Positions 15,080-22,682 of a DNA stretch of 40,209 nucleotides are shown here, piece by piece. Position 1 is the stretch's first letter. Every line of letters begins with the position of its first letter. Below the pieces are notes generated by a model. It had not been told where the DNA came from and did no database searches. It saw only the letters and a program-made list of their open reading frames with translations. This DNA comes from JARRJS01 sp037388885 (GTDB lineage Bacteria > Gemmatimonadota > Gemmatimonadetes > Longimicrobiales > RSA9), in the NCBI GenBank assembly GCA_037388885.1, contig JARRJS010000008.1:1-40209 (forward strand). The letters are read 5' to 3'. The position numbers and the translations under genes are program-made.

Positions 15080-16633
15080 ATGAATCGACACAATCCGTTG
15101 GAGCTGGATGCGGAGGCCATGCGGCGCATGGGCCACCGCGTGGTGGACCTGTTGGTGGACCGGATCACGGGGCTGGATGCTTCGCCTGTCTGGCGGGGCG
15201 GGGACCGGGAGCGGCTGCGGGTCGAGGTGGGCGAGACGCCGCCCGACACGCCCGCCGACTTCGATGCGCTCGTGGCCCACCTGGTCGACCACGTGATGCC
15301 CTTCGCCGGCGCTGTGGACCATCCCCGCTTCTTCGCCTTCATTCCCAGCTGTCCCACCTGGCCGGGACTGTTGGGCGACTTCCTCGCCCGCGGCCACTCG
15401 CTGTTCCAGGGCACCTGGCTGGAGTCGGCGGGCCCCAGTACCCTCGAGCTGCTGGTGCTGGGCTGGTTCAAGCAGTGGATCGGCTACCCGCCGTCCGCGG
15501 CCGGGCTGCTCACCAGCGGCGGGTCGGCCGCCAACCTGGACGCCGTCGTATGCGCGCGCTCGGCGTTGCTGGGGGCCGACGACGACGGCGTCATCTACCT
15601 GTCCACGGAAGCGCACTCCTCCATGGAGCGTGCCGCGCACATCGTCGGATTCCGACCCGGCCGGGTGCGCAAGGTGCCTACCGACGACGCGTACCGGATG
15701 CGCACCGATGCCCTGCAGGAAGCCATCGCCGAGGACCGCGCCGCAGGTCGCCGTCCCTTCCTGATCGTCGCGAACGGCGGCGCCACGAGCACGGGCGCCG
15801 TCGATCCGCTCCCCGAACTGGCGGCGCTGGCCCACGAGCAGGCCATGTGGCTGCACGTGGATGCGGCGTACGGCGGATTCGCCGTGCTCACCGAACGCGG
15901 GCGGCGGCTGTTGGACGGCATGGGCGAAGCCGATTCGGTCACGTTGGACCCGCACAAGTGGCTCTACCAGCCCTTCGAGGCCGGCTGCCTGCTCGTGCGG
16001 GAAGGGCATCAACTTCCCGATGCCTTCCACATCATGCCTGACTACCTGCAGGACGCCGCGCTCCGCGCCGGCGGCGATGAAGAGGCGGGCCCGGACGCTC
16101 ACGAAGTGAACTTCGGGGACCGGGGACTCCAGCTGACGCGCGACACCCGCGCCATCAAGATCTGGCTGTCGCTGCGCACGTTCGGCCTGGACGCATTCCG
16201 GCAGGGCATCGACCGCGCCATGGACCTGGCCGATGCGGCCGAACAGCGCATCCGGGCGTCGGCGACGCTGGAGCTGCTGACGCCCGCGACGCTGGGCGTC
16301 GTGTGTTTTCGCAGAAGGGCAGAGCGCGCCGCATCGAATTCGAGTTCGAATTCGAGTTCGAGTTCGAGTTCGAATTCGAAAGCCGGGGAGGGAGTGTTCG
16401 CAAGGAACGTCCAGCCTCGGGCCGGCGCACGTTCCGGAACACCCTCCGAGGCCCAGCTGGAGCGGTGGAACGCGGGGCTTGTGGCGCGGCTGTCGGAGAG
16501 CGGTGTGGGGATGATCTCCTCCACGCGGCTGGACGGCCGGTACGCATTGCGTTTGTGCGTCCTCAACCACCGGAGCGGGAGGGAGGACGTGGAGCGGGTG
16601 CTGGCCTTCCTGGAGAGCGAGCCAGTGGAGTAG
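15080..16633 (+). CDS. PLP-dependent aromatic-L-amino-acid decarboxylase (group II)
   Basis: 517 aa. Group II decarboxylase signatures: HPRFFAFIPS near residue 77, LTSGGSAANLDAVVCAR (about 148-164), HVDAAYGG (about 257) and DPHKWLYQP with the PLP lysine K293. Such enzymes remove CO2 from tyrosine, phenylalanine, tryptophan, DOPA or related acids. The C-terminal domain is interrupted after LGVVCFRRR by about 45 extra residues, of which SNSSSNSSSSSSSNSK is encoded by a TCGAAT/TCGAGT microsatellite; the family normally goes almost directly into the ERWNAGLVARLSESG helix. The hexamer is in phase with codons, so the frame is kept. With paaABC about 2.5 kb upstream, phenylalanine to phenylethylamine to phenylacetate is a possible route (inference). 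Confidence 0.88.
   Translation: MNRHNPLELDAEAMRRMGHRVVDLLVDRITGLDASPVWRGGDRERLRVEVGETPPDTPADFDALVAHLVDHVMPFAGAVDHPRFFAFIPSCPTWPGLLGDFLARGHSLFQGTWLESAGPSTLELLVLGWFKQWIGYPPSAAGLLTSGGSAANLDAVVCARSALLGADDDGVIYLSTEAHSSMERAAHIVGFRPGRVRKVPTDDAYRMRTDALQEAIAEDRAAGRRPFLIVANGGATSTGAVDPLPELAALAHEQAMWLHVDAAYGGFAVLTERGRRLLDGMGEADSVTLDPHKWLYQPFEAGCLLVREGHQLPDAFHIMPDYLQDAALRAGGDEEAGPDAHEVNFGDRGLQLTRDTRAIKIWLSLRTFGLDAFRQGIDRAMDLADAAEQRIRASATLELLTPATLGVVCFRRRAERAASNSSSNSSSSSSSNSKAGEGVFARNVQPRAGARSGTPSEAQLERWNAGLVARLSESGVGMISSTRLDGRYALRLCVLNHRSGREDVERVLAFLESEPVE
16334..16381 (+). repeat. In-frame hexanucleotide microsatellite TCGA(A/G)T, eight units
   Basis: Units from 16334: TCGAAT, TCGAGT, TCGAAT, TCGAGT three times, TCGAAT, TCGAAA. 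Codons are in phase, giving alternating Ser-Asn and Ser-Ser. GAATTC-containing and much lower in GC than its surroundings. Confidence 0.92.
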
Positions 16634-16687
16634 CGTCCCGGCGCAGCGGATCGCCCGAGCACGCGGCCCCCCGCCGGCGCCATGCGA

Positions 16688-17911
16688 TCAGGCCGGCGCC
16701 ACCTCCGGGGGGACCTCGTCCTCGTCCCTGTCCAGGTCCCCCGCGAGGCGGAGCTGGTTGCGGCCGGCACGCTTCGCGGCGTAGAGGGCTCTGTCCACCT
16801 GGCGCAGCAGCTGCTCGCGCCGGTCTGCGTCCTCGGGGAAGCTGGCGAGGCCCGCGCTGACCGTGACGCGGCCCTCGGGCTGTACGTCGCGGTCGCGGAA
16901 AGGATAGCGCTCGACGACGGTGCGCAGCCGCTCGACGGCCTGGATGGCCTCCTCGGGGTCCGTATTGACCATGATCACGGCGAACTCCTCGCCGCCGTAC
17001 CGCGCCACCAGATCGTGCATGCGCAGCTCGCGGCGCATGACCACGGCCAGCTCCTTGAGCACGATGTCGCCCGCCGGGTGGCCGAGCGTGTCGTTGTAAT
17101 GTTTGAACCAGTCCACGTCCAGCAACGCAATGGTGCAACGGCCACCGTAGCGGCGCACGCGGTCCAGCTCCACTTCCAGGCGTTGCTCGAAGTGGCGGCG
17201 GTTGGGCAGCTCGGTGAGCGCGTCGGTGAGGGCCAGCGCGGCGAGTCGATGACGCAGCTCGCGGGCCTCCAGTCGGTCCCGGCGCAGGCGTTCGAACACG
17301 ACGCCGGCGTACATGCTCAACACGAAGAGCAAACCGGACACACTGGCGTCGAACCCGAGCCGTACACTGGCACCCTGGCGGAACAGGATGACGGCCACCA
17401 GCAGGTAGACGGCGGCCATCATGGCGCTGAGCACCAGCACTTCCACGAAGCCACCCAGTCCGGCGAGGAAGAGGAGCGCGACGAACCAGCCGACGAGCAG
17501 GAAAAGGCGTAGCTCAGGCGCGAAGTACATGTAGAGGCCAAGCAACGCCACGGCGCCGAGCATGGGTGTAAACAGATAGTGCGGGTCGCCGGGCAGGTAG
17601 CGGTCCAGGCGCAGGCGCGGGATGACCCACAGAGACGTCTGGACGACCACGGTGGCGACAAAGGCGATGACGAGGCGAGTGTACGTGATCTCGCAATACC
17701 CGGCCAGCTTCATGACGAGGACGAGCGCCAGAGCCACGACGAGGCCGAGCCCGGCCAGGGCGACGCCATGTGCCTTGGCCAGGGCGCGCCACGCGTCCTG
17801 GTCGGGATCATGGCCGATGTCGCCCGGCTCGACGACGTTCTCTATGAAACGCTGGATCACAAGCTCTGCTCGTCCTGCACCGGCGGAGAGTGCACAGCCG
17901 GGGGTGGACAC
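16688..17911 (-). CDS. Membrane diguanylate cyclase (GGDEF)
   Basis: 407 aa. Six or so transmembrane helices (residues about 48-200) form an integral-membrane sensor of unknown ligand, followed by a short helical linker (ARELRHRLAALALTDALTEL) and a GGDEF domain. The active-site loop is GGEEF at 306-310, a functional variant, and RMHD five residues before it is a canonical RxxD inhibitory site, so product-inhibited c-di-GMP synthesis is expected. The start is uncertain: the GTG at 17911 has no clear ribosome site, and a GTG about 17 codons downstream (VIQRF) is possible. Convergent with the decarboxylase and divergent from the YggX-like gene. Confidence 0.9.
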   Translation of the reverse strand: MSTPGCALSAGAGRAELVIQRFIENVVEPGDIGHDPDQDAWRALAKAHGVALAGLGLVVALALVLVMKLAGYCEITYTRLVIAFVATVVVQTSLWVIPRLRLDRYLPGDPHYLFTPMLGAVALLGLYMYFAPELRLFLLVGWFVALLFLAGLGGFVEVLVLSAMMAAVYLLVAVILFRQGASVRLGFDASVSGLLFVLSMYAGVVFERLRRDRLEARELRHRLAALALTDALTELPNRRHFEQRLEVELDRVRRYGGRCTIALLDVDWFKHYNDTLGHPAGDIVLKELAVVMRRELRMHDLVARYGGEEFAVIMVNTDPEEAIQAVERLRTVVERYPFRDRDVQPEGRVTVSAGLASFPEDADRREQLLRQVDRALYAAKRAGRNQLRLAGDLDRDEDEVPPEVAPA

Positions 17912-17922
17912 CCGGCGGACCC

Positions 17923-17975
17923 GGGTTATGCTTGAAGCGCGGCGAAAAGCCGCGGCAACGAAACGATAAGAACCC
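17923..17975. other. Structured leader candidate between GGDEF and YggX-like genes
   Basis: GGGTT (17923-17927) can pair with AACCC (17971-17975), enclosing a hairpin CGCGGC-GAAAA-GCCGCG (17938-17954) and purine-rich, unpaired flanks. It would lie in the 5' leader of either divergent gene. No known riboswitch consensus is recognised. Confidence 0.3.
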
Positions 17976-18025
17976 CAAGAAGATGCCGGCGGCCCGGGTG
18001 ACGGGCAAGTATGGAGGACGAATCG

Positions 18026-18280
18026 ATGGGCGAGATCACGTGTGTACGCTGCGGCCGGGAAGGGCCGCGCCTCCAGCGCCCCCCGCTACGCAACGACCTG
18101 GGTCAGCGTGTCCACGACGAGATCTGCCAGGACTGCTGGGCTCAATGGCTCCAGTACCAGACCGCGCTCATCAACCACTACGGCCTGGACGTACGCGACC
18201 GCGAGGCCCGTGACTTCCTCACGACCAACATGGAAGCGTTTCTGTTCAAGCGCGGCGATGCCGAGGACATCGGCGGCTGA
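18026..18280 (+). CDS. yggX: YggX-like Fe(2+)-trafficking protein with two CxxC pairs
   Basis: 84 aa, the usual length. The YggX signature is clear: LGQRVHDEICQDCWAQWLQY, TALINHYGL and NMEAFLF at the C-terminus. YggX-type proteins protect iron-sulfur enzymes and are linked to labile iron handling. Unlike E. coli YggX, which has a single conserved cysteine, this one has C6-x2-C9 and C34-x2-C37, an arrangement that could bind zinc, iron or a cluster. GGAGG at 18013-18017 is eight bases before the ATG at 18026; the ATG at 18011 contains that ribosome site and is therefore unlikely. Confidence 0.82.
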   Translation: MGEITCVRCGREGPRLQRPPLRNDLGQRVHDEICQDCWAQWLQYQTALINHYGLDVRDREARDFLTTNMEAFLFKRGDAEDIGG

Positions 18281-18395
18281 TCCATCAAGGCGATCCCGGC
18301 GCCTCGGTCGACTCACCGCGTACGCGAGAAGGGGCGCACTCAACCGATCACCCACGCACTCCACGAAGCCGGCAAGCTGCGACCTGCCACCTGCA

Positions 18396-18422
18396 GCGCC
18401 GGCGGCCTGCGGCCGCCGGCGC
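18396..18422. terminator. Perfect 12-bp GC hairpin between convergent genes
   Basis: GCGCCGGCGGCC, loop TGC, GGCCGCCGGCGC. It lies just after the stop of the 101-aa gene (minus strand) and 116 bases after the YggX-like stop. No T-run, so termination is inferred. Confidence 0.45.
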
Positions 18423-18432
18423 GCCCTGACGT

Positions 18433-18738
18433 TCAGGTCTCCCCGGGTGTGTTGTACCGCTCCATGAGCTGCTGCAGCAGGTCGGCGAGCGCCTTGCGCT
18501 CCACGCTGGCGATGCGGCCATCGGACAGGGCCCGCCCGACGTGATGCGCGACCGCGTTGGCGGGCCACTCCTCGAGCAGATCGGAGTTGGCGCCGAGCCA
18601 GCTGGCGAGGGCCAGGAGCTCGCCCTCGCTCACCTTGCCGTCGGTGAGGACGTTCCCGACCATGCCGAGCATGTCCCGGATGCGCTCCTCGACGTGGAGG
18701 GGCGGAGGCGGACGAAGAGGCTCGTTTTCATAGGTCAT
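18433..18738 (-). CDS. Small helical protein resembling a TerB/BRCT-associated domain
   Basis: 101 aa. Two EF-hand-like helical halves each contain a DG motif: GNVLTDGKVSEGELLALASW and GRALSDGRIASVERKALADL, with EEWPAN between. This resembles the short domain found next to BRCT domains in some DNA-ligase-like and exonuclease proteins; its function is unknown to me. The start overlaps the stop of the ThDP enzyme (ATGA, 18735-18738), so it is the last gene of the translationally coupled operon GMC/ThDP. Confidence 0.75.
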   Translation of the reverse strand: MTYENEPLRPPPPLHVEERIRDMLGMVGNVLTDGKVSEGELLALASWLGANSDLLEEWPANAVAHHVGRALSDGRIASVERKALADLLQQLMERYNTPGET

Positions 18739-20468
18739 CCCAGCACCTTCCGGGTCAGTGCGCGGCCGATGAAGCGCAGCCGGTCAGGCCACGGCAGGCG
18801 GCGCAGGGTGGTCCGAACCACGCCCTTCGTGAAGTATGTGGGTCGCTCGTAGTCGATGGCGACATCGACGGCGACGGGCCTCCCGGTGGCCGTGACCTCG
18901 GCCACGCGGTTCAGCACGGCGTCGATGCCGGCGTCATCGTTCAGGGTCAAGCATTCCAGGCCCATGCCGGTGCACAGAGCGGTCAGGTCGTAGTCACCGA
19001 CCTGACTGGCGGTGGCGCGGTTGAGGGCCGTCTTCTGGAACTGGGCGATCTGTGCCAGCTCCCGGTCCCGCAGCACCAGTACGACGACGGGCAGCTCATG
19101 GCTGACGGCAGTGATCAACTCGAGGCCGGTCATGAGGAAGGCGCCGTCGCCCGCCAGCGCCACGACGGGCGCGTCCGGCCGGGCCAGCTTTGCGCCCACG
19201 GCCGCGGGCACCGCGTAGCCCATGCACGAGTAGTCGATGGGCGCCAGGAAGCGCCCGGGCCCGTCCAGGCGCAGCATCTCCATGGCCAGGAAGGTGCCGT
19301 TGCCGCTGTCGGCCGTGAAGATGGCGTCCCCGCCGAAGCGTTCCTGGAGGCGGTGCAGCAGCGTGGCGGGCGTGACGTGCGTCTCGGACGCATGCTCGCG
19401 CCAGCCTTCCTCCACCGCCTTGCGGCCGTCGGCGATCTGCCGGCGCAGCGCCGAGTCCTGCGGCCGGGGCTCAAGGCGCGGAAGCAGGGCGGACACGAAA
19501 GCCGCAGCGTCTGCGTGCACTGCGATGTCGGTGGGGAAGTTGCGACCCAGCACGGCCGGGTCGATGTCCACGTGGATGAGCGGGCCGGGCAGCTCCAGCC
19601 CGTAGCTGCCCGTGCCCACCTCGCCGAACCGGCAGCCGATGGCCAGCACGGCGTCGCAGCTGCCGGCGACCTCCCGGGCGAACGGCGGGGCCGCGGCGCC
19701 GAACCCGGGCCAGAGGGAGAGCAGGTGGAGCTCGGGGAACACGCCCTTGCCCTGGAACGTGGTAGCGACGGGCGCCTCAAGGCGCTCCGCCAGCGCCACC
19801 AGGTCGGCGCTCGCACGGGCGGCGCCCAGGCCCAGGTAGAGCAGCGGCCGCTTCGCCTGCCCGAGCAGCGCCACGACGCGCTCCAGCTCGTCGGGAGCGG
19901 GAGCCGGCGGCGGATTCGCGGGCTGTGCGTCCCAACGCTCGCGCTCCGCGTCCAGGTCCACGTCGTGCTTGAACAGGTAAAGGTTGGCCGGCACTTCGAC
20001 GAAGACGGGGCCGGGTACGCCGTCGCGGGCGATGCGGCAGGCCTGGCGGATCGTCGCGTACAGGTCCGCGCTCTCCAGCGGCCGGAGCTGCGCCTTGGTC
20101 ACGGGGGCCACCATGGCCAACTGGTCCACGTCGTGGAGCTGGAAGCCCTCGTCCGTGTCCTGCCGGATACCGCAGCCGAGCACGAGCATGGGCACGTTGT
20201 CCAGGAACGCCTCGGCGATGCCCGACATGGCGTGGGTCACGCCGGCGCCGGGCACCAGGTTGGCGCAGCCCAGCCGGCCGGACGCACGCCACACGGCGTC
20301 GGCCATGAAGGAGGCGCTCTGCTCGTCCGTCACGAGCACTGGCCGGACATCCGACTCCGCCAGCGCGTCGTACAGCTCGATGTTGTGCGTGCCCGGGATG
20401 CCGAAGGTGAACGGAATGCTTTCATCCTCCAGCGCCCGCACGACGATCCGCCCACCCGTGATGCTCAT
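18735..20468 (-). CDS. Thiamine-diphosphate enzyme of the acetolactate synthase/2-hydroxyacyl-CoA lyase superfamily
   Basis: 577 aa. The three-domain ThDP fold is complete: Pyr domain with catalytic Glu E49 (LVTDEQSASFMADA), central domain (KRPLLYLGLGAARASADLVA), PP domain with GDGAFLMTGLELI at 440 onward. The residues after GDG (LRDRELAQIAQFQKTALNR) match the ELAQI subgroup of ilvB-like proteins, not true acetolactate synthases, and there is no small regulatory subunit nearby. The substrate is unknown; decarboxylation or C-C lysis of a 2-oxo or 2-hydroxy acid is expected. The ATG at 20468 overlaps the GMC stop. The frame is open much further upstream but that part is antisense-type noise over the GMC gene. 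Confidence 0.88.
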   Translation of the reverse strand: MSITGGRIVVRALEDESIPFTFGIPGTHNIELYDALAESDVRPVLVTDEQSASFMADAVWRASGRLGCANLVPGAGVTHAMSGIAEAFLDNVPMLVLGCGIRQDTDEGFQLHDVDQLAMVAPVTKAQLRPLESADLYATIRQACRIARDGVPGPVFVEVPANLYLFKHDVDLDAERERWDAQPANPPPAPAPDELERVVALLGQAKRPLLYLGLGAARASADLVALAERLEAPVATTFQGKGVFPELHLLSLWPGFGAAAPPFAREVAGSCDAVLAIGCRFGEVGTGSYGLELPGPLIHVDIDPAVLGRNFPTDIAVHADAAAFVSALLPRLEPRPQDSALRRQIADGRKAVEEGWREHASETHVTPATLLHRLQERFGGDAIFTADSGNGTFLAMEMLRLDGPGRFLAPIDYSCMGYAVPAAVGAKLARPDAPVVALAGDGAFLMTGLELITAVSHELPVVVLVLRDRELAQIAQFQKTALNRATASQVGDYDLTALCTGMGLECLTLNDDAGIDAVLNRVAEVTATGRPVAVDVAIDYERPTYFTKGVVRTTLRRLPWPDRLRFIGRALTRKVLG

Positions 20469-21961
20469 GCGCCAGCCACCTCCCCGCGCATGCCCTCGGC
20501 CACCCGGTCGGCCAGGGCCATGATCGTGACATACGGGTTGATCTCCAGTGAATCCGGGAACAGCGACGAGTCGGCGACACGCAGCCACGGCACGCCGTGC
20601 ACCCGGCCCCACGCGTCGGTAACCGAATCCGACGCGTCCCGCCCCATCCCCGCACCGCCCATGAGGTGCGCGGCGGAGACCGAGATCTTGCCGGGCAGGA
20701 AATGGCTGGCCCGGATCAGCTCGTCCACGCGCTCGGCGTCGGCGCGCTCGATGACCGGCGGATCGGCTTCCGGCGCATGCACCCGCAGCGCGCCGGCCGC
20801 GAAGAAGATCCTCGCCGAGGCGCGCGTGGCCGTCACCAGCGACTTCACGACGCCCGGGGTGAACGTGTAATGCACCACGGGCCGGCCGGCGTCGTCCACC
20901 TCGATGCGGTTCTCTTCCGTGGCCTTGTCGCACGCCAGCACCAGGATCTGCTGGAGGCGCGGGAACGCCCGCATGAACGCGCTGTGCTCCGCGCCGAAGC
21001 CAGTCAGGTTCTTGGCGGTCGTGAACGGGAAGTACATGCACGTCTCCAGCACGTAGCCGTCCTCGGCGGCGTGATCCACATAGAAGGACTTGGGGTGCCC
21101 GACGTCGTTCGTGATGGCCTTCTCGTGCTCGCCCACCAGGATGTGCGCCGGATGGCAGGTGAAGCCGTGGCCAATGCGCGGCAGCCGCTCACCGAAGCCC
21201 GAGCGCAGCAGCAGCGCCGTCGTGCCGATGGAGCCGCCGGCCAGCACGATGAAACCCGCCTGCACCTCATACTCGCCCGGCGCCCATTCGCCCGGCAGGC
21301 CCTTCCCGCCTGCCGGCACGTCCCGCACGACGACGTCCAGCGAGCGGTCGCCGTTCACGCGCAACACCTCGGCCCGCGTCACCACCTCCACCCCGGCCCG
21401 CTCCGCGCGGGGCAGCTGCACGCGGTTCGTGCCCTGCTTGGCAGCGTTCGGGCAGCCCAGGTTGCACAGGCTCGAGCCCAGGCACCCCTTCACATTGACG
21501 GGGAACTGCTGGGCGCGGTAACCGGCCCTGCGGCAGCCTTCGACGAACAGCCGGTTGTTGTCGTTGATGAGGGCCGGCTCCAGCTCGTGCACGTTGTTCT
21601 CGGCCATGTAGCGACGGCCCCGGTCCACCAGGTCGCCGTGGTCCAGGTCCGGCACGTTCCAGCCGTCGATGACCCGCCGAGGCGGCAGCAGGGACGTGCC
21701 CGTGTACACGACGGTGGAGCCCCCGTACGCCCGGCCGAACGCCAGCGTCATGCTGCCGTCCGCGGTCAGGAAGCCGCCACTGTCCTCGTAGAGGGCTTCC
21801 GCCATCTCGAGCTCGCGGCCCGTGAACTCGCGGTCGGCCAGCCGCGCGCCCTTCTCCAGCACCAGCACTCTGCGACCGTCGGCGACGAGGGGCGCCAGCG
21901 CCTGGGCCACGGTGCCGCCGCCCGCGCCGGACCCGACGATGACGACATCGTAGGTTTTCAC
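20465..21961 (-). CDS. GMC-family FAD oxidoreductase (alcohol/sugar oxidase type)
   Basis: 498 aa. The Rossmann FAD motif (VVIVGSGAGGGTVAQAL), GGSTVVYTG, the Cys cluster CLGSSLCNLGCPNAAKQG and the C-terminal domain with the active-site His (SAAHLMGGAGMG) and INPYVTIMALADR define the GMC family, closest by motif to long-chain-alcohol oxidases and cholesterol-oxidase-like enzymes. It oxidises an alcohol to an aldehyde or ketone; the substrate is not determined. It begins with GTG (21961) overlapping the previous stop, with a GGGAGGGG ribosome site. Operon with a small subunit 3-like protein upstream and the ThDP enzyme downstream. Confidence 0.9.
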   Translation of the reverse strand: MKTYDVVIVGSGAGGGTVAQALAPLVADGRRVLVLEKGARLADREFTGRELEMAEALYEDSGGFLTADGSMTLAFGRAYGGSTVVYTGTSLLPPRRVIDGWNVPDLDHGDLVDRGRRYMAENNVHELEPALINDNNRLFVEGCRRAGYRAQQFPVNVKGCLGSSLCNLGCPNAAKQGTNRVQLPRAERAGVEVVTRAEVLRVNGDRSLDVVVRDVPAGGKGLPGEWAPGEYEVQAGFIVLAGGSIGTTALLLRSGFGERLPRIGHGFTCHPAHILVGEHEKAITNDVGHPKSFYVDHAAEDGYVLETCMYFPFTTAKNLTGFGAEHSAFMRAFPRLQQILVLACDKATEENRIEVDDAGRPVVHYTFTPGVVKSLVTATRASARIFFAAGALRVHAPEADPPVIERADAERVDELIRASHFLPGKISVSAAHLMGGAGMGRDASDSVTDAWGRVHGVPWLRVADSSLFPDSLEINPYVTIMALADRVAEGMRGEVAGA

Positions 21962-22446
21962 GACCCGCCCCCCTCCCCCCCACCCTCACCATCCGCCCGC
22001 GCCTGCTTCTGCGCTTCCGGGGGTGCCATGGGGTGCTCAAGCCAGCCGCGCAGCCGCGCAGCATAGCCGATGGCCGCGCCCGCCTCCGGGCGTGCGTAGT
22101 AGCCCATGTAGACCAGGGTGCGCAGTCCCCAGAATCCCCGCCTCAGCCTGTGGATGCGGGAGTCCTGGATGCCGGCCAGGAACCGGGTTCGGCGGGCCGG
22201 GTCCAGGGCGCGCAGCCGGCGGCCATGCCGGAACAGCGGCAGCAGATCCAGCGCCCGCAGGAAAAGCTGGAGCTGTTGCCGCATGGCCGGCGGCCGGTCC
22301 GCCAGGGCGTGTTCGACGATCTCCTCGAGTGCGTCCCACGCCTCAGGCGACAGGGTTTCCGCCTCTGGCACGATGCCACGCGCCGCCGCCCGAAAGACGT
22401 CATCCACGGGCGGCAAAACCAGTTCCCTGCCCTGCCCGCCGGTCAT
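21958..22446 (-). CDS. Small accessory subunit of the GMC oxidoreductase (gluconate 2-dehydrogenase subunit 3-like)
   Basis: 162 aa. ATG at 22446 with AGGAG seven bases upstream. Helical protein (LSPEAWDALEEIVEHALADR, QQLQLFLRALDLLPLF, GFWGLRTLVYMGYYARPEAG) that fits the small partners encoded in front of GMC-type dehydrogenases. The C-terminal tail is Gly/Glu-rich low complexity. No twin-arginine signal is visible, so the complex may be cytoplasmic. It is the first gene of the operon. Confidence 0.75.
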   Translation of the reverse strand: MTGGQGRELVLPPVDDVFRAAARGIVPEAETLSPEAWDALEEIVEHALADRPPAMRQQLQLFLRALDLLPLFRHGRRLRALDPARRTRFLAGIQDSRIHRLRRGFWGLRTLVYMGYYARPEAGAAIGYAARLRGWLEHPMAPPEAQKQARADGEGGGEGGGS

Positions 22447-22682
22447 GATGCGCTCCTCGCGTGCGGGGGTGCCGAAGTGCAACGCGATTTGCTCGAAGGT
22501 GGTGCTGGGATTTTGGCAAGTCAACGAACGATCGTCGGCCGGCGATCGACCCGGATCCCTGACCGCGCCGTGAACCAAACCGTCGATGGTCGATCAACTG
22601 CGTCCGGCGGCGCACAACGAAAACGGCCCCGGAAACGACCCCTTCATTGCGCCCCCACCCATCGGGCCCCAACTTCGCCGTC

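Noticed and set aside
16303..16860. Frame encoding an alternating Glu-Phe run
   Set aside because: It is the microsatellite read out of phase within the decarboxylase gene.
20469..21041. N-terminal extension of the ThDP enzyme frame
   Set aside because: It is out-of-frame reading of the GMC gene; the ThDP fold starts at the ATG at 20468, which overlaps the GMC stop.
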